NCBI GenBank assembly: GCA_001829785.1
Contig: MICF01000007.1
Span: 248,001 to 312,000 of the forward strand
Origin: Sulfurimonas sp. RIFOXYD12_FULL_33_39
GTDB taxonomy: Bacteria; Campylobacterota; Campylobacteria; Campylobacterales; Sulfurimonadaceae
Length of the DNA: 64,000 bases
Direction: 5' to 3'
The position numbers were made by a program, and so were the translations under genes. Below are positions 26,417 to 35,494 of the stretch, one piece after another. Each line of letters starts with the position of its first letter. Within the stretch, counting starts at the first letter, position 1. Below the pieces are notes generated by a model. That model did no database searches. It saw only the letters and a list, made by a program, of their open reading frames with translations, and was not told where the DNA came from.

Positions 26417-26965
26417 ATGACGCTTAGCACTACTGAGAGAAAAATTATAGAAAGCTCTATAAGAGACGTAAAAGATTTTCCAAAACCTGGAATCATATTT
26501 AAAGACATCACAACCCTGTTAAATGATAAAGAAGCTTACGGTGTTTTAATGAATCATCTGTATGAAAGATATAAAGAGTATAGTCTTGACTATGTCGCAG
26601 GAATTGATGCTAGAGGCTTCATATTCGGTGCGGCATTAGCTCAAATGCTTGGAGTAGGCTTCGTGCCGATTCGTAAAAAAGGTAAACTTCCATACACTAC
26701 TATAAGCGAAAAATACTCACTTGAGTATGGAATAGATGAGATAGAAGTTCATATCGACGCTTTTAATAAAACTAAAAATGCGAGAGTACTTCTTATTGAT
26801 GATTTGATTGCTACGGGCGGAACTGCAAATGCTGCGGCAAAACTGATAAATCAAGCTGGCGCTTCTTGTGTAGAGGCTTGTTTTATAATAGGTCTTAACT
26901 TTTTAGACGGACAAAAAAATTTAAAAGAGACAACTGACGTGTACTCTTTAATAGAGGTAAATTAA
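26417..26965 (+). CDS. apt: adenine phosphoribosyltransferase
   Basis: 182-residue purine salvage enzyme, adenine + PRPP -> AMP + PPi. [20 protein letters not shown] is the N-terminal flap, [20 protein letters not shown] the family motif, and [20 protein letters not shown] the PRPP-binding loop. Length and motif order are those of type I Apt. Its stop (TAA ending 26965) shares a base with the trpB start (TAATG), giving tight coupling. Confidence 0.97.
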   Translation: MTLSTTERKIIESSIRDVKDFPKPGIIFKDITTLLNDKEAYGVLMNHLYERYKEYSLDYVAGIDARGFIFGAALAQMLGVGFVPIRKKGKLPYTTISEKYSLEYGIDEIEVHIDAFNKTKNARVLLIDDLIATGGTANAAAKLINQAGASCVEACFIIGLNFLDGQKNLKETTDVYSLIEVN

Positions 26966-28164
26966 TGTATATTCCTTCCCCTTCAAAATTTGATCCCAAT
27001 GAAAACGGTCATTTCGGTATATTTGGCGGCAGATACGTTCCTGAAACACTTATGCCTGCTCTTTTAAAGCTAGAAGAGGAGTACAACAGTATCCGCTTCG
27101 ACAAAGATTTTTGGACAGAGGTTGACTACTATCTCAAAGATTATGTCGGTCGCCCTTCCCCTCTTTACTATGCAAAAAATATATCTGATGAACTCGGTGC
27201 AAAAATCTATCTAAAAAGAGAAGATTTAAACCATACCGGAGCGCATAAAGTAAACAATGTTATTGCTCAGGGACTTATGGCAAAGCGACTCGGATATAAA
27301 AAAATCATTGCTGAAACAGGCGCAGGACAACACGGTGTAGCAACTGCGACTATCTGTGCGCTTTTGGATTTAGAGTGTGAAATTTTTATGGGTGCAAAAG
27401 ATGTAGCACGTCAAGAGCTTAATGTTTTTCGTATGAAACTCCTTGGTGCAAAGGTAAATAGTGTCGAGAGCGGAAGCAAAACCCTAAAAGATGCCATGAA
27501 TGATGCAATACGTCACTGGGTGACAAACGCAAGAGATACTTTTTACATTATCGGAACAGTTGCAGGTCCGCACCCATACCCTATGATGGTTAGAGACTTT
27601 CAAGCAATTATCGGGTACGAAGCAAGAGCGCAGATTTTAGAAAAAGAGGGTCGATTACCTGAATATGTAATAGCATGTATAGGCGGCGGAAGCAATGCTA
27701 TCGGGATGTTTCAACACTTTTTAGAAGATAAAGAGGTTGGATGTATAGGTATTGAGGCGGGTGGACACGGTATAGATTCCGGTGAACACGGTTGCTCGCT
27801 AAATCAAGGTCGTCCGGGTGTACTGCACGGTCAGATGAGCTACCTGCTTCAAGATGAAGACGGTCAGATACTTGAAGCTCACTCAATAAGCGCAGGGCTT
27901 GACTATCCTGGTATAGGGCCTGAACATGCTTTTCATCATGATAATAAATCCGTTTCTTATGATTATGTAACGGATAAAGAAGCACTTGATGCGTTTGTGT
28001 GGTTATCAAGAAAAGAGGGTATTATCCCGGCATTTGAAAGTGCACATGCGGTTGCATACCTTAAAAAGATGCCAAATATAAAAGATAAACTCATCATAGT
28101 AAACATATCCGGGCGTGGAGATAAAGATATGATTCAGGCAAAAGAAATTTTAAAGTTTGATTGA
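26965..28164 (+). CDS. trpB: tryptophan synthase beta subunit
   Basis: 399-residue PLP enzyme joining indole and serine to tryptophan. The PLP lysine is in [20 protein letters not shown], the nucleotide-like loop is [20 protein letters not shown], and [20 protein letters not shown] and [20 protein letters not shown] are typical of TrpB1. trpA is not next to it, so the pathway genes are dispersed. It is the last gene of the folD-to-trpB run; a decayed transposase fragment follows. Confidence 0.96.
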   Translation: MYIPSPSKFDPNENGHFGIFGGRYVPETLMPALLKLEEEYNSIRFDKDFWTEVDYYLKDYVGRPSPLYYAKNISDELGAKIYLKREDLNHTGAHKVNNVIAQGLMAKRLGYKKIIAETGAGQHGVATATICALLDLECEIFMGAKDVARQELNVFRMKLLGAKVNSVESGSKTLKDAMNDAIRHWVTNARDTFYIIGTVAGPHPYPMMVRDFQAIIGYEARAQILEKEGRLPEYVIACIGGGSNAIGMFQHFLEDKEVGCIGIEAGGHGIDSGEHGCSLNQGRPGVLHGQMSYLLQDEDGQILEAHSISAGLDYPGIGPEHAFHHDNKSVSYDYVTDKEALDAFVWLSRKEGIIPAFESAHAVAYLKKMPNIKDKLIIVNISGRGDKDMIQAKEILKFD

Positions 28165-28225
28165 TATAAGTTTTTATCTGAAAGTGGGAATCTATTCATA
28201 GAAGATATAGCTTAAATGACAAAGT

Positions 28226-28336
28226 ATGCATTTAACACCTTTTTCTATCATAACCGGTAGATTTGGAAATATGATTAAAGCCACTTCGATAGATAGTTGT
28301 TTATTCAATAGATTGCTTCTTAAAGTTGTCCAATAA
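28226..28336 (+). pseudogene. decayed transposase C-terminal fragment
   Basis: A 36-codon frame reads MHLTPFSIITGRFGNMIKAT and then SIDSCLFNRLLLKVVQ. This has the shape of a DDE transposase C-terminus (FS-I-G-FGN-IKATS ... LLLKVV). The last codons KVV(Q/R)-stop and the following ~25 bases match the second locus near 42.1 kb. With no start region or catalytic part, it is a fragment. The 28165-28225 stretch upstream shows nothing recognisable. The exact IS family is uncertain (IS982- or IS4-like). Confidence 0.5.
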
Positions 28337-28361
28337 ACATAAACAACTAGCAATTTGAGTT
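28320..28361 (+). repeat. solo right end of an insertion sequence
   Basis: About 42 bp (from TTAAAGTTGTCC to CAATTTGAGTT) match 42102-42143 with only two differences. The last 17 bases, AACTAGCAATTTGAGTT (28345-28361), are the terminal inverted repeat seen at both ends of the 42-kb copy. No left end is visible here. Confidence 0.7.
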
Positions 28362-28421
28362 AAATAAAGTATTATAGAAAATTTGATATAATTCACATAA
28401 TTATATATTAAAGGATAATTT

Positions 28422-29267
28422 TTGAATTTACTTAGCATTTTTTCTAGAAACATAAATAAAAAACAGCCGGTTAAGAGCGAAGCTCCTGCTCATTGGGTTA
28501 AGTGTAAATCTTGTCAATCTTTAATGTACTATAAAGAAGTAGAAAATCAAAAGCATGTATGTCCTAAATGCGGTTATCATATAAGAATCGGCGTAAAAGA
28601 GAGAATTGAACTTTTAGCTGATGAGGGAACTTTTGTAGAGTATGATGCAAATTTAAAGCCTGTTGATCCTTTAAAATTTGTAGATAAAATATCATATAAA
28701 CAAAGAATTGAAGAAGCTACGCAAAAAACAGGTAAAACTTCGTCAGTAGTTAGTGGCGAGTGTGAAATGAACGGTGTCAGCGCTCAACTAGTTATATTTG
28801 ATTTTGCTTTTATGGGCGGTTCTTTAGGCTCTGTAGAGGGTGAAAAAATTGTTCGTGCCGTAAACCGTGCAATTGAAAAAAGACAAGGTCTTGTTATACT
28901 TAGTGCAAGCGGCGGGGCTAGAATGCAAGAAAGTACCTTTTCTTTGCTACAAATGAGTAAAACTTCTGCCGCTTTGGCAAAACTAGCAAGTCATAATATA
29001 CCATACATTTCAGTGCTAACCGACCCAACGATGGGTGGTGTTAGCGCTTCATTTGCAACATTAGGCGACATTATTATAGCCGAGCCAGGTGCGCTTGTGG
29101 GATTTGCAGGACAAAGAGTAATTGAGCAAACGATAGGTTCTGCTCTTCCTGATGGTTTTCAGCGCGCAGAATTTCTGCTTGAAAAGGGTTCAATAGATAT
29201 GGTAGTCAATAGAAATAATCTTAAAAAAACACTCTCAGATTTATTAACACTCCTTAAAGCTGCGTAA
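28422..29267 (+). CDS. accD: acetyl-CoA carboxylase carboxyltransferase beta subunit
   Basis: 281-residue subunit that with AccA transfers the carboxyl group from biotin to acetyl-CoA in the first step of fatty acid synthesis. The zinc ribbon CKSCQSLMYYKE ... CPKCG is at residues ~28-50, and the crotonase-like CoA site follows (DFAFMGGSLGSVEGEKIVRA, LSASGGARMQESTFSLLQM, LTDPTMGGVSASFATLGDI). The start is a TTG at 28422 with AAAGGAT upstream. Full length for the family. The stop shares a base with the thiE-like gene. Confidence 0.97.
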   Translation: MNLLSIFSRNINKKQPVKSEAPAHWVKCKSCQSLMYYKEVENQKHVCPKCGYHIRIGVKERIELLADEGTFVEYDANLKPVDPLKFVDKISYKQRIEEATQKTGKTSSVVSGECEMNGVSAQLVIFDFAFMGGSLGSVEGEKIVRAVNRAIEKRQGLVILSASGGARMQESTFSLLQMSKTSAALAKLASHNIPYISVLTDPTMGGVSASFATLGDIIIAEPGALVGFAGQRVIEQTIGSALPDGFQRAEFLLEKGSIDMVVNRNNLKKTLSDLLTLLKAA

Positions 29268-29830
29268 TGCGGCTTTATGCACTTTGCGATCAAGACCTTT
29301 TAGATAAAAAAGGTTTATCGGTAAAAGATTTTGTAGATATTGCAAAAAAACAAAATGTAGAAATAATACAATACCGCAATAAAAATGCAGATATAGCATT
29401 TATAAAACAGCAACTTATAAAAATCAGAAAAATATATGACGGCTTTTTAATTGTTAATGATGCATATGAGTTAATAGAGTTTTGTGACGGTGTACATGTA
29501 GGACAAGAAGATTTACTTAACATAGATAAAGATATATTTACTGCGGTAAGAATTCTTCGAAGCGTTATAAAACAAGATAAAATATTGGGTATTTCTACAC
29601 ATAATAAAGAAGAAATTTTGCAAGCTAATGATATGGATTTGAACTATGTAGGTTTGGGGGCATATAGAAGCACAACTACAAAAGATAATGTATTAAATAT
29701 ACTTGGAGACAAATTAGATGAAATTGCATCTTTATCTAAGCATTTAGTTGCGGCGATTGGAGGGGTAATGCCGCATGATACTTTCAAACATGTAACTTAT
29801 CATGTTATAGGCAGTGGACTTCTTAAATGA
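29267..29830 (+). CDS. thiE: thiamine-phosphate synthase-like protein
   Basis: 187 residues of TIM-barrel ThiE/TenI type. [20 protein letters not shown] matches the LR-K-- region, [23 protein letters not shown] is the signature DR-DLA---GADGVHLGQ-D, and [13 protein letters not shown] is the phosphate-binding AIGG. It is ~20-25 residues shorter than most ThiE, and the pyrophosphate-binding TTTK is present as STTTKDN. It could be ThiE or the TenI-type aminase; ThiE is likelier because thiL is in the same window. In the accD-rlmH-dksA run. Confidence 0.8.
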   Translation: MRLYALCDQDLLDKKGLSVKDFVDIAKKQNVEIIQYRNKNADIAFIKQQLIKIRKIYDGFLIVNDAYELIEFCDGVHVGQEDLLNIDKDIFTAVRILRSVIKQDKILGISTHNKEEILQANDMDLNYVGLGAYRSTTTKDNVLNILGDKLDEIASLSKHLVAAIGGVMPHDTFKHVTYHVIGSGLLK

Positions 29831-30285
29831 ATATAGAGATAATTTCAATTGCAAAAAAAGAGCGCTCAACTTACGATCCTCTTTATAAAGAGCTTATAAA
29901 AATGATTTCACGTTTTGCAAAAGTTGATGATACAGAACTTTTTAATAAAGATGTAACAAAAGCACACACTATCTCACCTGAAGCGTCTAAAGCGGTATAT
30001 ACAAAGATATTAGAACCGTATATATCAAAAGGTTTCAATGTAATATTGCATCCTGATGGAAAAATAATCGATAGTTATGAATTTAGTAAGCTATTAGATG
30101 ATAAAATTGCGATTAAATTTTTTATAGGCGGTGCATACGGCTTTGAAAATGACTTTTTAAAAAATGGTGATGCTGTTATAAGTTTAGGAAATATTACTAT
30201 GAGTCATAAGATTGCAAAAGTTGTTTTGCTTGAGCAGATATATAGAGGGTTTTCAATATTGAGTAATCACCCATATCATAAATAA
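29827..30285 (+). CDS. rlmH: 23S rRNA pseudouridine-1915 methyltransferase RlmH
   Basis: 152-residue SPOUT methyltransferase that methylates N3 of pseudouridine 1915 in helix 69. Conserved are [20 protein letters not shown] and [20 protein letters not shown] followed by SNHPYHK, the C-terminal Tyr-His of the active site. E. coli RlmH is 155 aa. The ATG overlaps the thiE-like stop by 4 nt. Confidence 0.95.
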   Translation: MNIEIISIAKKERSTYDPLYKELIKMISRFAKVDDTELFNKDVTKAHTISPEASKAVYTKILEPYISKGFNVILHPDGKIIDSYEFSKLLDDKIAIKFFIGGAYGFENDFLKNGDAVISLGNITMSHKIAKVVLLEQIYRGFSILSNHPYHK

Positions 30286-30294
30286 GGAATATAA

Positions 30295-30645
30295 GTGCAA
30301 GATAGTGAGCTAAAATACTTTAAAGAGATTCTTGAGAGTAGAAAAGTACAAATAATAAAAAATATCAAAGGTGTAAATGCTGAGTTGGATCAGCTAAGTT
30401 CCTTGGAATTAAATGATGAAGGCGATCATGCATCTGTTGACAATAGCTCAATGGTAGAGAGTGCCATAGTTCAACAACAAGAGCAAGAACTAAAAGAAAT
30501 TAATGTTACTTTAGGAAAAATTGTAACCGGTGATTATGGAATATGTGAAATGTGTGAAGACCCTATCGGCTTTCAAAGACTAAAAGTTAAGCCTCATGCG
30601 ATATACTGTATAGACTGTAGAGAAATTGTAGAAAAATCTAAATAA
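30295..30645 (+). CDS. dksA: DksA/TraR-family zinc-finger regulator
   Basis: 116 residues, start GTG at 30295 after AAGGAATATAA. The N-terminal coiled-coil includes DDEGDHASV-like NDEGDHASVDNSSMVES with two acidic residues at the tip (family motif D--D-A). The C-terminal C4 zinc finger is CEMCEDPIGFQRLKVKPHAI ... CIDC. DksA family proteins bind RNA polymerase in the secondary channel and mediate the stringent response with ppGpp. It is in the accD-rlmH run. Confidence 0.9.
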   Translation: MQDSELKYFKEILESRKVQIIKNIKGVNAELDQLSSLELNDEGDHASVDNSSMVESAIVQQQEQELKEINVTLGKIVTGDYGICEMCEDPIGFQRLKVKPHAIYCIDCREIVEKSK

Positions 30646-30655
30646 GGAGTAGTCA

Positions 30656-31672
30656 ATGCATATAAAAAGATACACAATAGCATCATTTATATTGATTGTT
30701 TTAACGGGATGGTATGTTTATGCTTTTATAACTCAAGAGAGTATGGGATTTAATTTTTTTGGTACGATGCTACCATCGATTTCAATAGCAATGTGGGTCA
30801 CTATACCTCTTGTTATCTTCTATTTAGTGAGTGTAATGCACATGTCGTTTTATTCACTGCTAGAAACTATAAGACTACGTAAAAGTGAGAAAGATTACGA
30901 GAAAATTATTGATGCTATAGTAGATGCTTATCTTGGAAAAGAGAATCGTTCCAACATATTTAAAACTGATAAATACAAACTTTTAGGCTCTCTTGTGGAT
31001 AATTCTATGATTTTTCCATCAGTAGATTTTAGTGCTAATATAGATAACAAAAAAATAAGTGATGTTCTTTCTGCAATAAACAGTATTAAAAACGGCGATG
31101 TAGTTGATTTAAAAAAATATTCTCTGCCTTCATCAAATGCACTGTTTGTACATAACGAAAAAAACAGATATAAACAAGGTAATATAAGCGCAGAAGATAT
31201 ACTAGGTGCTAAAAATAAATACGATATAAGCTTACGTAAGGAAGCTTATGGTGATTTTGTTAAAAAGGCCCCTTTACATGCAATTGAGAAGTATAAAGAT
31301 TTGCTTACAAAAGAAGCACTTTCTGAAATTTTAGCAAGAATAAATGCAGATACTAATACTTTAGAGATATCAAATGAGTCATTAATCCCTCTTTTTAATG
31401 ATTTAAAATTAACTTCAGGCGAATACATTGAAGCATCGAAAAAACTTTCAAAATCAATGCTCCCGGAGCAGAGAATAAAACTCTTTGAGATACTTGGTAA
31501 TGAAGATGAAGCTGCTATGGAAGCATATCTATTTACACTATTTGATTTAGAGATGTTATCGCCTGCAAAAGAGATATTAGATGTTTCACAATCAGATGAA
31601 TATCCTCGTTTTAAAGCATATAGCTCATTAAGAGAGTCCGGAAAACATTTCAATATAAATCTTTTTGTATAA
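30656..31672 (+). CDS. membrane protein, unknown function
   Basis: 338 residues, two N-terminal transmembrane helices (IASFILIVLTGWYVYAFI and IAMWVTIPLVIFYLVSVM), then a large soluble part that is helical and without known motif (LETIRLRKSEKDYEKIIDAI; LFEILGNEDEAAMEAYLF). The C-terminal half reads like helical repeats. Orthologues exist in Campylobacterota from memory of the neighbourhood type, but I cannot name a function. Located between dksA and dus, co-directional, 10-13 nt gaps. Confidence 0.7.
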   Translation: MHIKRYTIASFILIVLTGWYVYAFITQESMGFNFFGTMLPSISIAMWVTIPLVIFYLVSVMHMSFYSLLETIRLRKSEKDYEKIIDAIVDAYLGKENRSNIFKTDKYKLLGSLVDNSMIFPSVDFSANIDNKKISDVLSAINSIKNGDVVDLKKYSLPSSNALFVHNEKNRYKQGNISAEDILGAKNKYDISLRKEAYGDFVKKAPLHAIEKYKDLLTKEALSEILARINADTNTLEISNESLIPLFNDLKLTSGEYIEASKKLSKSMLPEQRIKLFEILGNEDEAAMEAYLFTLFDLEMLSPAKEILDVSQSDEYPRFKAYSSLRESGKHFNINLFV

Positions 31673-31685
31673 TTTGTGTATATAG

Positions 31686-32636
31686 ATGATTAAAAATCTC
31701 TCATTTGATAAACCCGTATATGTCTTAGCTCCTCTTGCAGGCTATACGGATTTGCCCTTTAGAAGTGTTGTTAAAAAATTTGGGGCAGATTTAACTGTAA
31801 GCGAAATGCTTAGTTCAAATGCTCTTGCTTATGGTTCCCAAAAGACACTTAGTATGATAGAAAAAAGCCCAAATGAAGATCCATACTCCGTTCAGATTGC
31901 AGGAGCGGAAGTTGATGTTATAAGAAGAGCGGTCGAAATTTTAAATGAGCAAGAGGGAATAGATATAATAGACCTTAATTGCGGATGCCCGGTACCAAAA
32001 GTTGTAGGTCAAGGAAGCGGAAGTTCACTTCTTTTAAACTTGCCTTTGATGGGCAATATCATACGAACTATTAAAGATACCTCCAACAAAAGTTTGACAA
32101 GTGTAAAAATAAGACTCGGTTTTGAGAAGAAAAATCATATTGATATAGCAAAAATGGTTGAAGACAGCGGAGCTGATTTTTTAGCGGTTCATGGCAGAAC
32201 CCGTGCAGGAAAATTTAAAGCAGCTGTTGACTATGATGCAATAAGAGAGATAAAAGAGTCTGTAAAAATTCCTGTAATCGCAAATGGCGATATAGATTCT
32301 TACGAAAAAGCAAAATGGGTGTTAGAACATACAGGGGCTGACGGAGTTATGATAGGAAGAGGTGCAATAGGAGCTCCTTGGATATTTCATCAGCTTCGCT
32401 CTGGAAGCAAAAATATTGACAAAAATCTTAAGCATGCTATAATCATGGAGCACTTTGATAAAATGGTTGAGTTTTACGGTTCTTATGGTGTGCCTATGTT
32501 TAGAAAACATACGCATACTTACTCAAAAGGTTATTCCGGTGCTTCAGTGCTAAGAGACAGTGTAAATCGTATAGCAGATATACAAGAGTACCGCGCTGTC
32601 ATAGATAACTTTTTTAGTAATAGTGAGATAGTTTGA
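31686..32636 (+). CDS. dusB: tRNA-dihydrouridine synthase (DusB type)
   Basis: 316-residue FMN enzyme reducing uridines in tRNA D-loops. The N-terminus VLAPLAGYTDLPFRSVVKKF is the Dus signature AP-AG-TD--FR; IDLNCGCPVPKVVGQGSGSS contains the catalytic Cys, and VKIRLGFEKKNHIDIAKMVE with VHGRTRAGKFKAAVDYDAIR and IANGDIDSYEKAKWVLEHTG bind FMN and RNA. GADGVMIGRGAIGAPWIFHQ completes the site. Overlaps the next frame by 4 nt. Confidence 0.94.
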   Translation: MIKNLSFDKPVYVLAPLAGYTDLPFRSVVKKFGADLTVSEMLSSNALAYGSQKTLSMIEKSPNEDPYSVQIAGAEVDVIRRAVEILNEQEGIDIIDLNCGCPVPKVVGQGSGSSLLLNLPLMGNIIRTIKDTSNKSLTSVKIRLGFEKKNHIDIAKMVEDSGADFLAVHGRTRAGKFKAAVDYDAIREIKESVKIPVIANGDIDSYEKAKWVLEHTGADGVMIGRGAIGAPWIFHQLRSGSKNIDKNLKHAIIMEHFDKMVEFYGSYGVPMFRKHTHTYSKGYSGASVLRDSVNRIADIQEYRAVIDNFFSNSEIV

Positions 32637-33766
32637 TAAATATAAGTAAATCAATTAAAACATTGGATGATAGTGATATAGGAGATAATTTATTACACTA
32701 TGATTACAATGTAAAATATCTGCTCTCTTTGATAAGAAGGGGTATAGATGTTGACGACCCTCACTATCTAAGCTCATATCGCTCTTTTGAGGGTGAAGTT
32801 TTTGAGAATTTTGTTTATGAGAAACTTTTGATTTATGCCGCACAAAATGATGAAATAGAAAAATTCGTCCTAAAAGGTTTTCATCAGGACAAAATAAAAG
32901 CACATGCAAATACGCTTTCTATCAGTGAAAAACAGCAGATAGTCTATAGAACTAAAAATAGAGAAATTAGTGAATTTGATGCTATTTTTATTACAAAAAA
33001 CAAAGAGCTATATTTTGTAGAAATGACTCTTGTAAAGTCAGTGTTAAAACTTAGAAAAAGACTTAGAAAGAAGAAAGCTCTTTTGGAGATTATATTTCCA
33101 AATTATGAGATTAAGTCATTAATTATTTTAAACGAGGGTGCGAGTGGAGTTAAACAATTTCCGTCATACTGTACGGTATGGTTTACGGAAGAGTTTTCAG
33201 CTAAAGGAGTACTTGATTATATAGTAGATACGGATTCCAGAAAATTACTGCCGAAAAAGAGAATTAAGTCTTCTAAAATGATAGAAGCACACCTGTTAAA
33301 ACTTTATCCGTTTAGGTATTACAACACAATTTCATGGATAACAAAAACAATAAGAAGCCATAAAAAATATGTTATAGATATGAATTTTTTAATGAGTGAA
33401 AAGATTCAAAGATATCATGATTTATACAATAAATTTTATATCGGTTATATAGATGCCGCAGAATTAAGAGATGAACTAAATCTTGATAAGAACTATAAAA
33501 ATGATCACAGAGTTATAGTTGCAATTGAAAAAAAGCATACAGATGAAATTGTATTGACCTATTATATACAGCTAACTCGTAAAAGTTTATATTTATACTC
33601 TTATGATGATGGAAAAATTGTAAAAGAGAAAAAAGACCCATACGGTATAACCGTAACAGAAGTCTATCATATAAGTAAAATGATGGATGATAAATATAAA
33701 CTTGACATGTCTAGTTTATATACAATCAGGAAACTTCTACAAGATAGATTTCAAACGCTTAATTAA
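32633..33766 (+). CDS. hypothetical protein, possible nuclease-like fold
   Basis: 377 residues with a TTG start that overlaps the dus stop (TTGA). A central stretch, EFDAIFITKNKELYFVEMTL (residues ~112-131), follows the PD-(D/E)xK layout of a beta hairpin with an acidic residue before and E-x-T after, but the usual Lys is replaced by Thr, so it may be inactive or unrelated. The surroundings are Lys/Arg-rich (VLKLRKRLRKKKALLEII). There is no signal peptide. The final residues converge with fliO (4-nt overlap). It probably acts on nucleic acid or signalling, but this is inference. Confidence 0.55.
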   Translation: MINISKSIKTLDDSDIGDNLLHYDYNVKYLLSLIRRGIDVDDPHYLSSYRSFEGEVFENFVYEKLLIYAAQNDEIEKFVLKGFHQDKIKAHANTLSISEKQQIVYRTKNREISEFDAIFITKNKELYFVEMTLVKSVLKLRKRLRKKKALLEIIFPNYEIKSLIILNEGASGVKQFPSYCTVWFTEEFSAKGVLDYIVDTDSRKLLPKKRIKSSKMIEAHLLKLYPFRYYNTISWITKTIRSHKKYVIDMNFLMSEKIQRYHDLYNKFYIGYIDAAELRDELNLDKNYKNDHRVIVAIEKKHTDEIVLTYYIQLTRKSLYLYSYDDGKIVKEKKDPYGITVTEVYHISKMMDDKYKLDMSSLYTIRKLLQDRFQTLN

Positions 33767-34644
33767 ACCTCATACAGTATTGAGGCTGCTTTTTCTTTAT
33801 ATGATTGGATAGGTTCTTTTTGTTCGTTTTCATTATTTAAAAATTTGTCTAACTCTTTATGTCTATTTTGCAAAATAAAATTAAAATCATCTTCTGTAAC
33901 AGGTTTATTATCTGTAAATTTATCAAGCAGTATGTTATTCTTTCCCATAAGGACAAGATAGCTCTGCTGGGCAAAGTCAAGTAAAACAACACTGTTTTCA
34001 CTGTTGAGAGATTTTTGAAATCTTATGCTAACACTTTTTGCATCAGATGTTTGCTGTAAAATCTCTTTTTTTTCATCTTTATCCTCTTTAAATAGCCATG
34101 AAGATAGCTCATTTTTGCCCTTAGGTGATGAAACTCTGTTTTTTATGTAAAAAAGTATTATTACCAATAGTATCAATATTGTAACGACTACATAATAACT
34201 CATAGAGATATCTTCACTCTTTTTTGTAGGAAGAGAGTTGAGAAGCGGAGTTTCACTATCTTTAAACTCTTTGGTATTTTCATCAGATGATGAAAGTGCC
34301 GTAAATCTGAGTCTAAGCCCATATGCATCTGATGTTTTTGAGGCTTGCAAACTTACTGAAGGCGGTACTTGAGCAACTACTTGCGTATAATCCTGCATAG
34401 GTGTAATTGAAACAGCTTTTATATATTTTGACGATAATTGCTTGATTTTTGATGACTCTATTGAAGCATCTTCAAGTTTTATGGTAATTGTAGAGTCGCT
34501 AATACTCTGTTTTATTACACCCTCATAAGGAGTGTCAAACGTTATCATAATATCTACTCTGTCTGTTCTATCATAAATATTGTAGCTTAATATTTTTGAA
34601 CCATACAGATAAAAAGGGAGAATAAGAAGAAGTAATTTAATCAT
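33763..34644 (-). CDS. fliO: FliO-like flagellar export protein
   Basis: 293 residues: signal-like N-terminus (MIKLLLLILPFYLYG), a periplasmic AMIN-like domain (YNIYDRTDRVDIMITFDTPY ... GLRLRFTAL), one transmembrane helix (YYVVVTILILLVIILFYIKN) and a cytoplasmic tail with the FliO-like LNSENSVVLLDFAQQSYLVL. Helicobacter pylori FliO (HP0583, next to fliN) has the same plan, and here the gene directly follows fliN with a 4-nt overlap. FliO helps FliP form the export gate. The identification rests on synteny and topology; sequence similarity is weak. Confidence 0.68.
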   Translation of the reverse strand: MIKLLLLILPFYLYGSKILSYNIYDRTDRVDIMITFDTPYEGVIKQSISDSTITIKLEDASIESSKIKQLSSKYIKAVSITPMQDYTQVVAQVPPSVSLQASKTSDAYGLRLRFTALSSSDENTKEFKDSETPLLNSLPTKKSEDISMSYYVVVTILILLVIILFYIKNRVSSPKGKNELSSWLFKEDKDEKKEILQQTSDAKSVSIRFQKSLNSENSVVLLDFAQQSYLVLMGKNNILLDKFTDNKPVTEDDFNFILQNRHKELDKFLNNENEQKEPIQSYKEKAASILYEV

Positions 34645-34979
34645 AATTTTTCTTTTGAGAGATGATAGAGCACAGCACTTGAATCTAAAACTTCATTTAT
34701 ACGAATAGCAAGATTTTTTTCATATACCATTACTTCGCCTTTACCCAAAATACGACCGTTAACATACGATTCAACACTTTCTCCAGCCGGTTTTTTAAGA
34801 TCAATAATAGAGCCTTTAGTAAGTTTTAATATCTCGCCGACGGTAAGTTCCGTTTCGCCGAGTTCTGAGACAAATTCTACTTCCATATCAAGCAGTCCAG
34901 AATAGTCCATCCACGAAAGCTCTACTTCAGGATTAAATATAGTCTCTTTGGCTCCGTAAATATGTTTCTTTCTTTTCAA
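34641..34979 (-). CDS. fliN: flagellar motor switch protein FliN
   Basis: 112 residues, a single surface-presentation-of-antigens domain. VEFVSELGETELTVGEILKL followed by TKGSIIDLKKPAGESVESYV, ILGKGEVMVYEKNLAIRINE is the classical FliN order (---ELG---L-----L--G-VI-L----G----V-G--I--G-V-V----GIRI). FliN forms the base of the C-ring with FliM/FliY. It lies immediately after a CheX-like gene, with fliO next. Confidence 0.93.
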   Translation of the reverse strand: MKRKKHIYGAKETIFNPEVELSWMDYSGLLDMEVEFVSELGETELTVGEILKLTKGSIIDLKKPAGESVESYVNGRILGKGEVMVYEKNLAIRINEVLDSSAVLYHLSKEKL

Positions 34980-35402
34980 CTACAGTTCCTTGATAGCAAT
35001 AATTATCTCGTCATTTTCAACTTTTAAAATTTTTGCCTCATCATATTGAAAATCAAAATTGTCTATTTTCTCAAAATGTGGAGTTGACATGTTATATGCA
35101 TGTCTGTCACTCTCTTGGGCAAGAACTTTAGCGCTTCCTACTATTAAATTGGCAGTTTCAAGCACCATGTCTATAAGTGTCTCTTCATCGCTTTCGTCTT
35201 CTTCAAGAAAAATTGTGGAAATTCTTTGTGCAAACCCTGATGTTACAGCTATATAAACTCTATACTTTTTGCCGCCAACAACTTCTATATCAATATAAGC
35301 AATAAGTGTTCTCATTTGAGTTATATTGTCATGAATCTCATGCGGCAGTCTAATTTGGTGAATACAAAAATTTTGTGAAGCTTCCATAATGATGTTTAAC
35401 AT
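34980..35402 (-). CDS. CheX-like chemotaxis phosphatase domain protein
   Basis: 140 residues of one CheC/CheX-type domain. VLETANLIVGSAKVLAQESD contains the E-x2-N phosphatase pair (Glu-Thr-Ala-Asn) in the usual ELxNxixGxAK setting, and STPHF is the following SxP. Such domains dephosphorylate CheY-P. Its place right before fliN (stop 34980, fliN start 34979) fits a switch-associated phosphatase, a job that FliY does in Bacillus. It is not CheZ. The substrate assignment is inference. Confidence 0.7.
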   Translation of the reverse strand: MLNIIMEASQNFCIHQIRLPHEIHDNITQMRTLIAYIDIEVVGGKKYRVYIAVTSGFAQRISTIFLEEDESDEETLIDMVLETANLIVGSAKVLAQESDRHAYNMSTPHFEKIDNFDFQYDEAKILKVENDEIIIAIKEL

Positions 35403-35494
35403 TTTTGCCCCTTAAATAAGTGATGATTATACTTTAATGAATCTCAAAGTAAAATTAAACACTAGATGATATAATTCAAAAAAAAGTTTTAATA

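Noticed and set aside
28320..28361. Riboswitch or regulatory leader of accD
   Set aside because: The same sequence occurs at 42.1 kb as the end of an IS derivative and follows a transposase-like frame.
31246..31653. 135-codon minus-strand frame
   Set aside because: It lies opposite the membrane protein gene at 30656-31672, has no ribosome site and biased Ser content typical of antisense frames.
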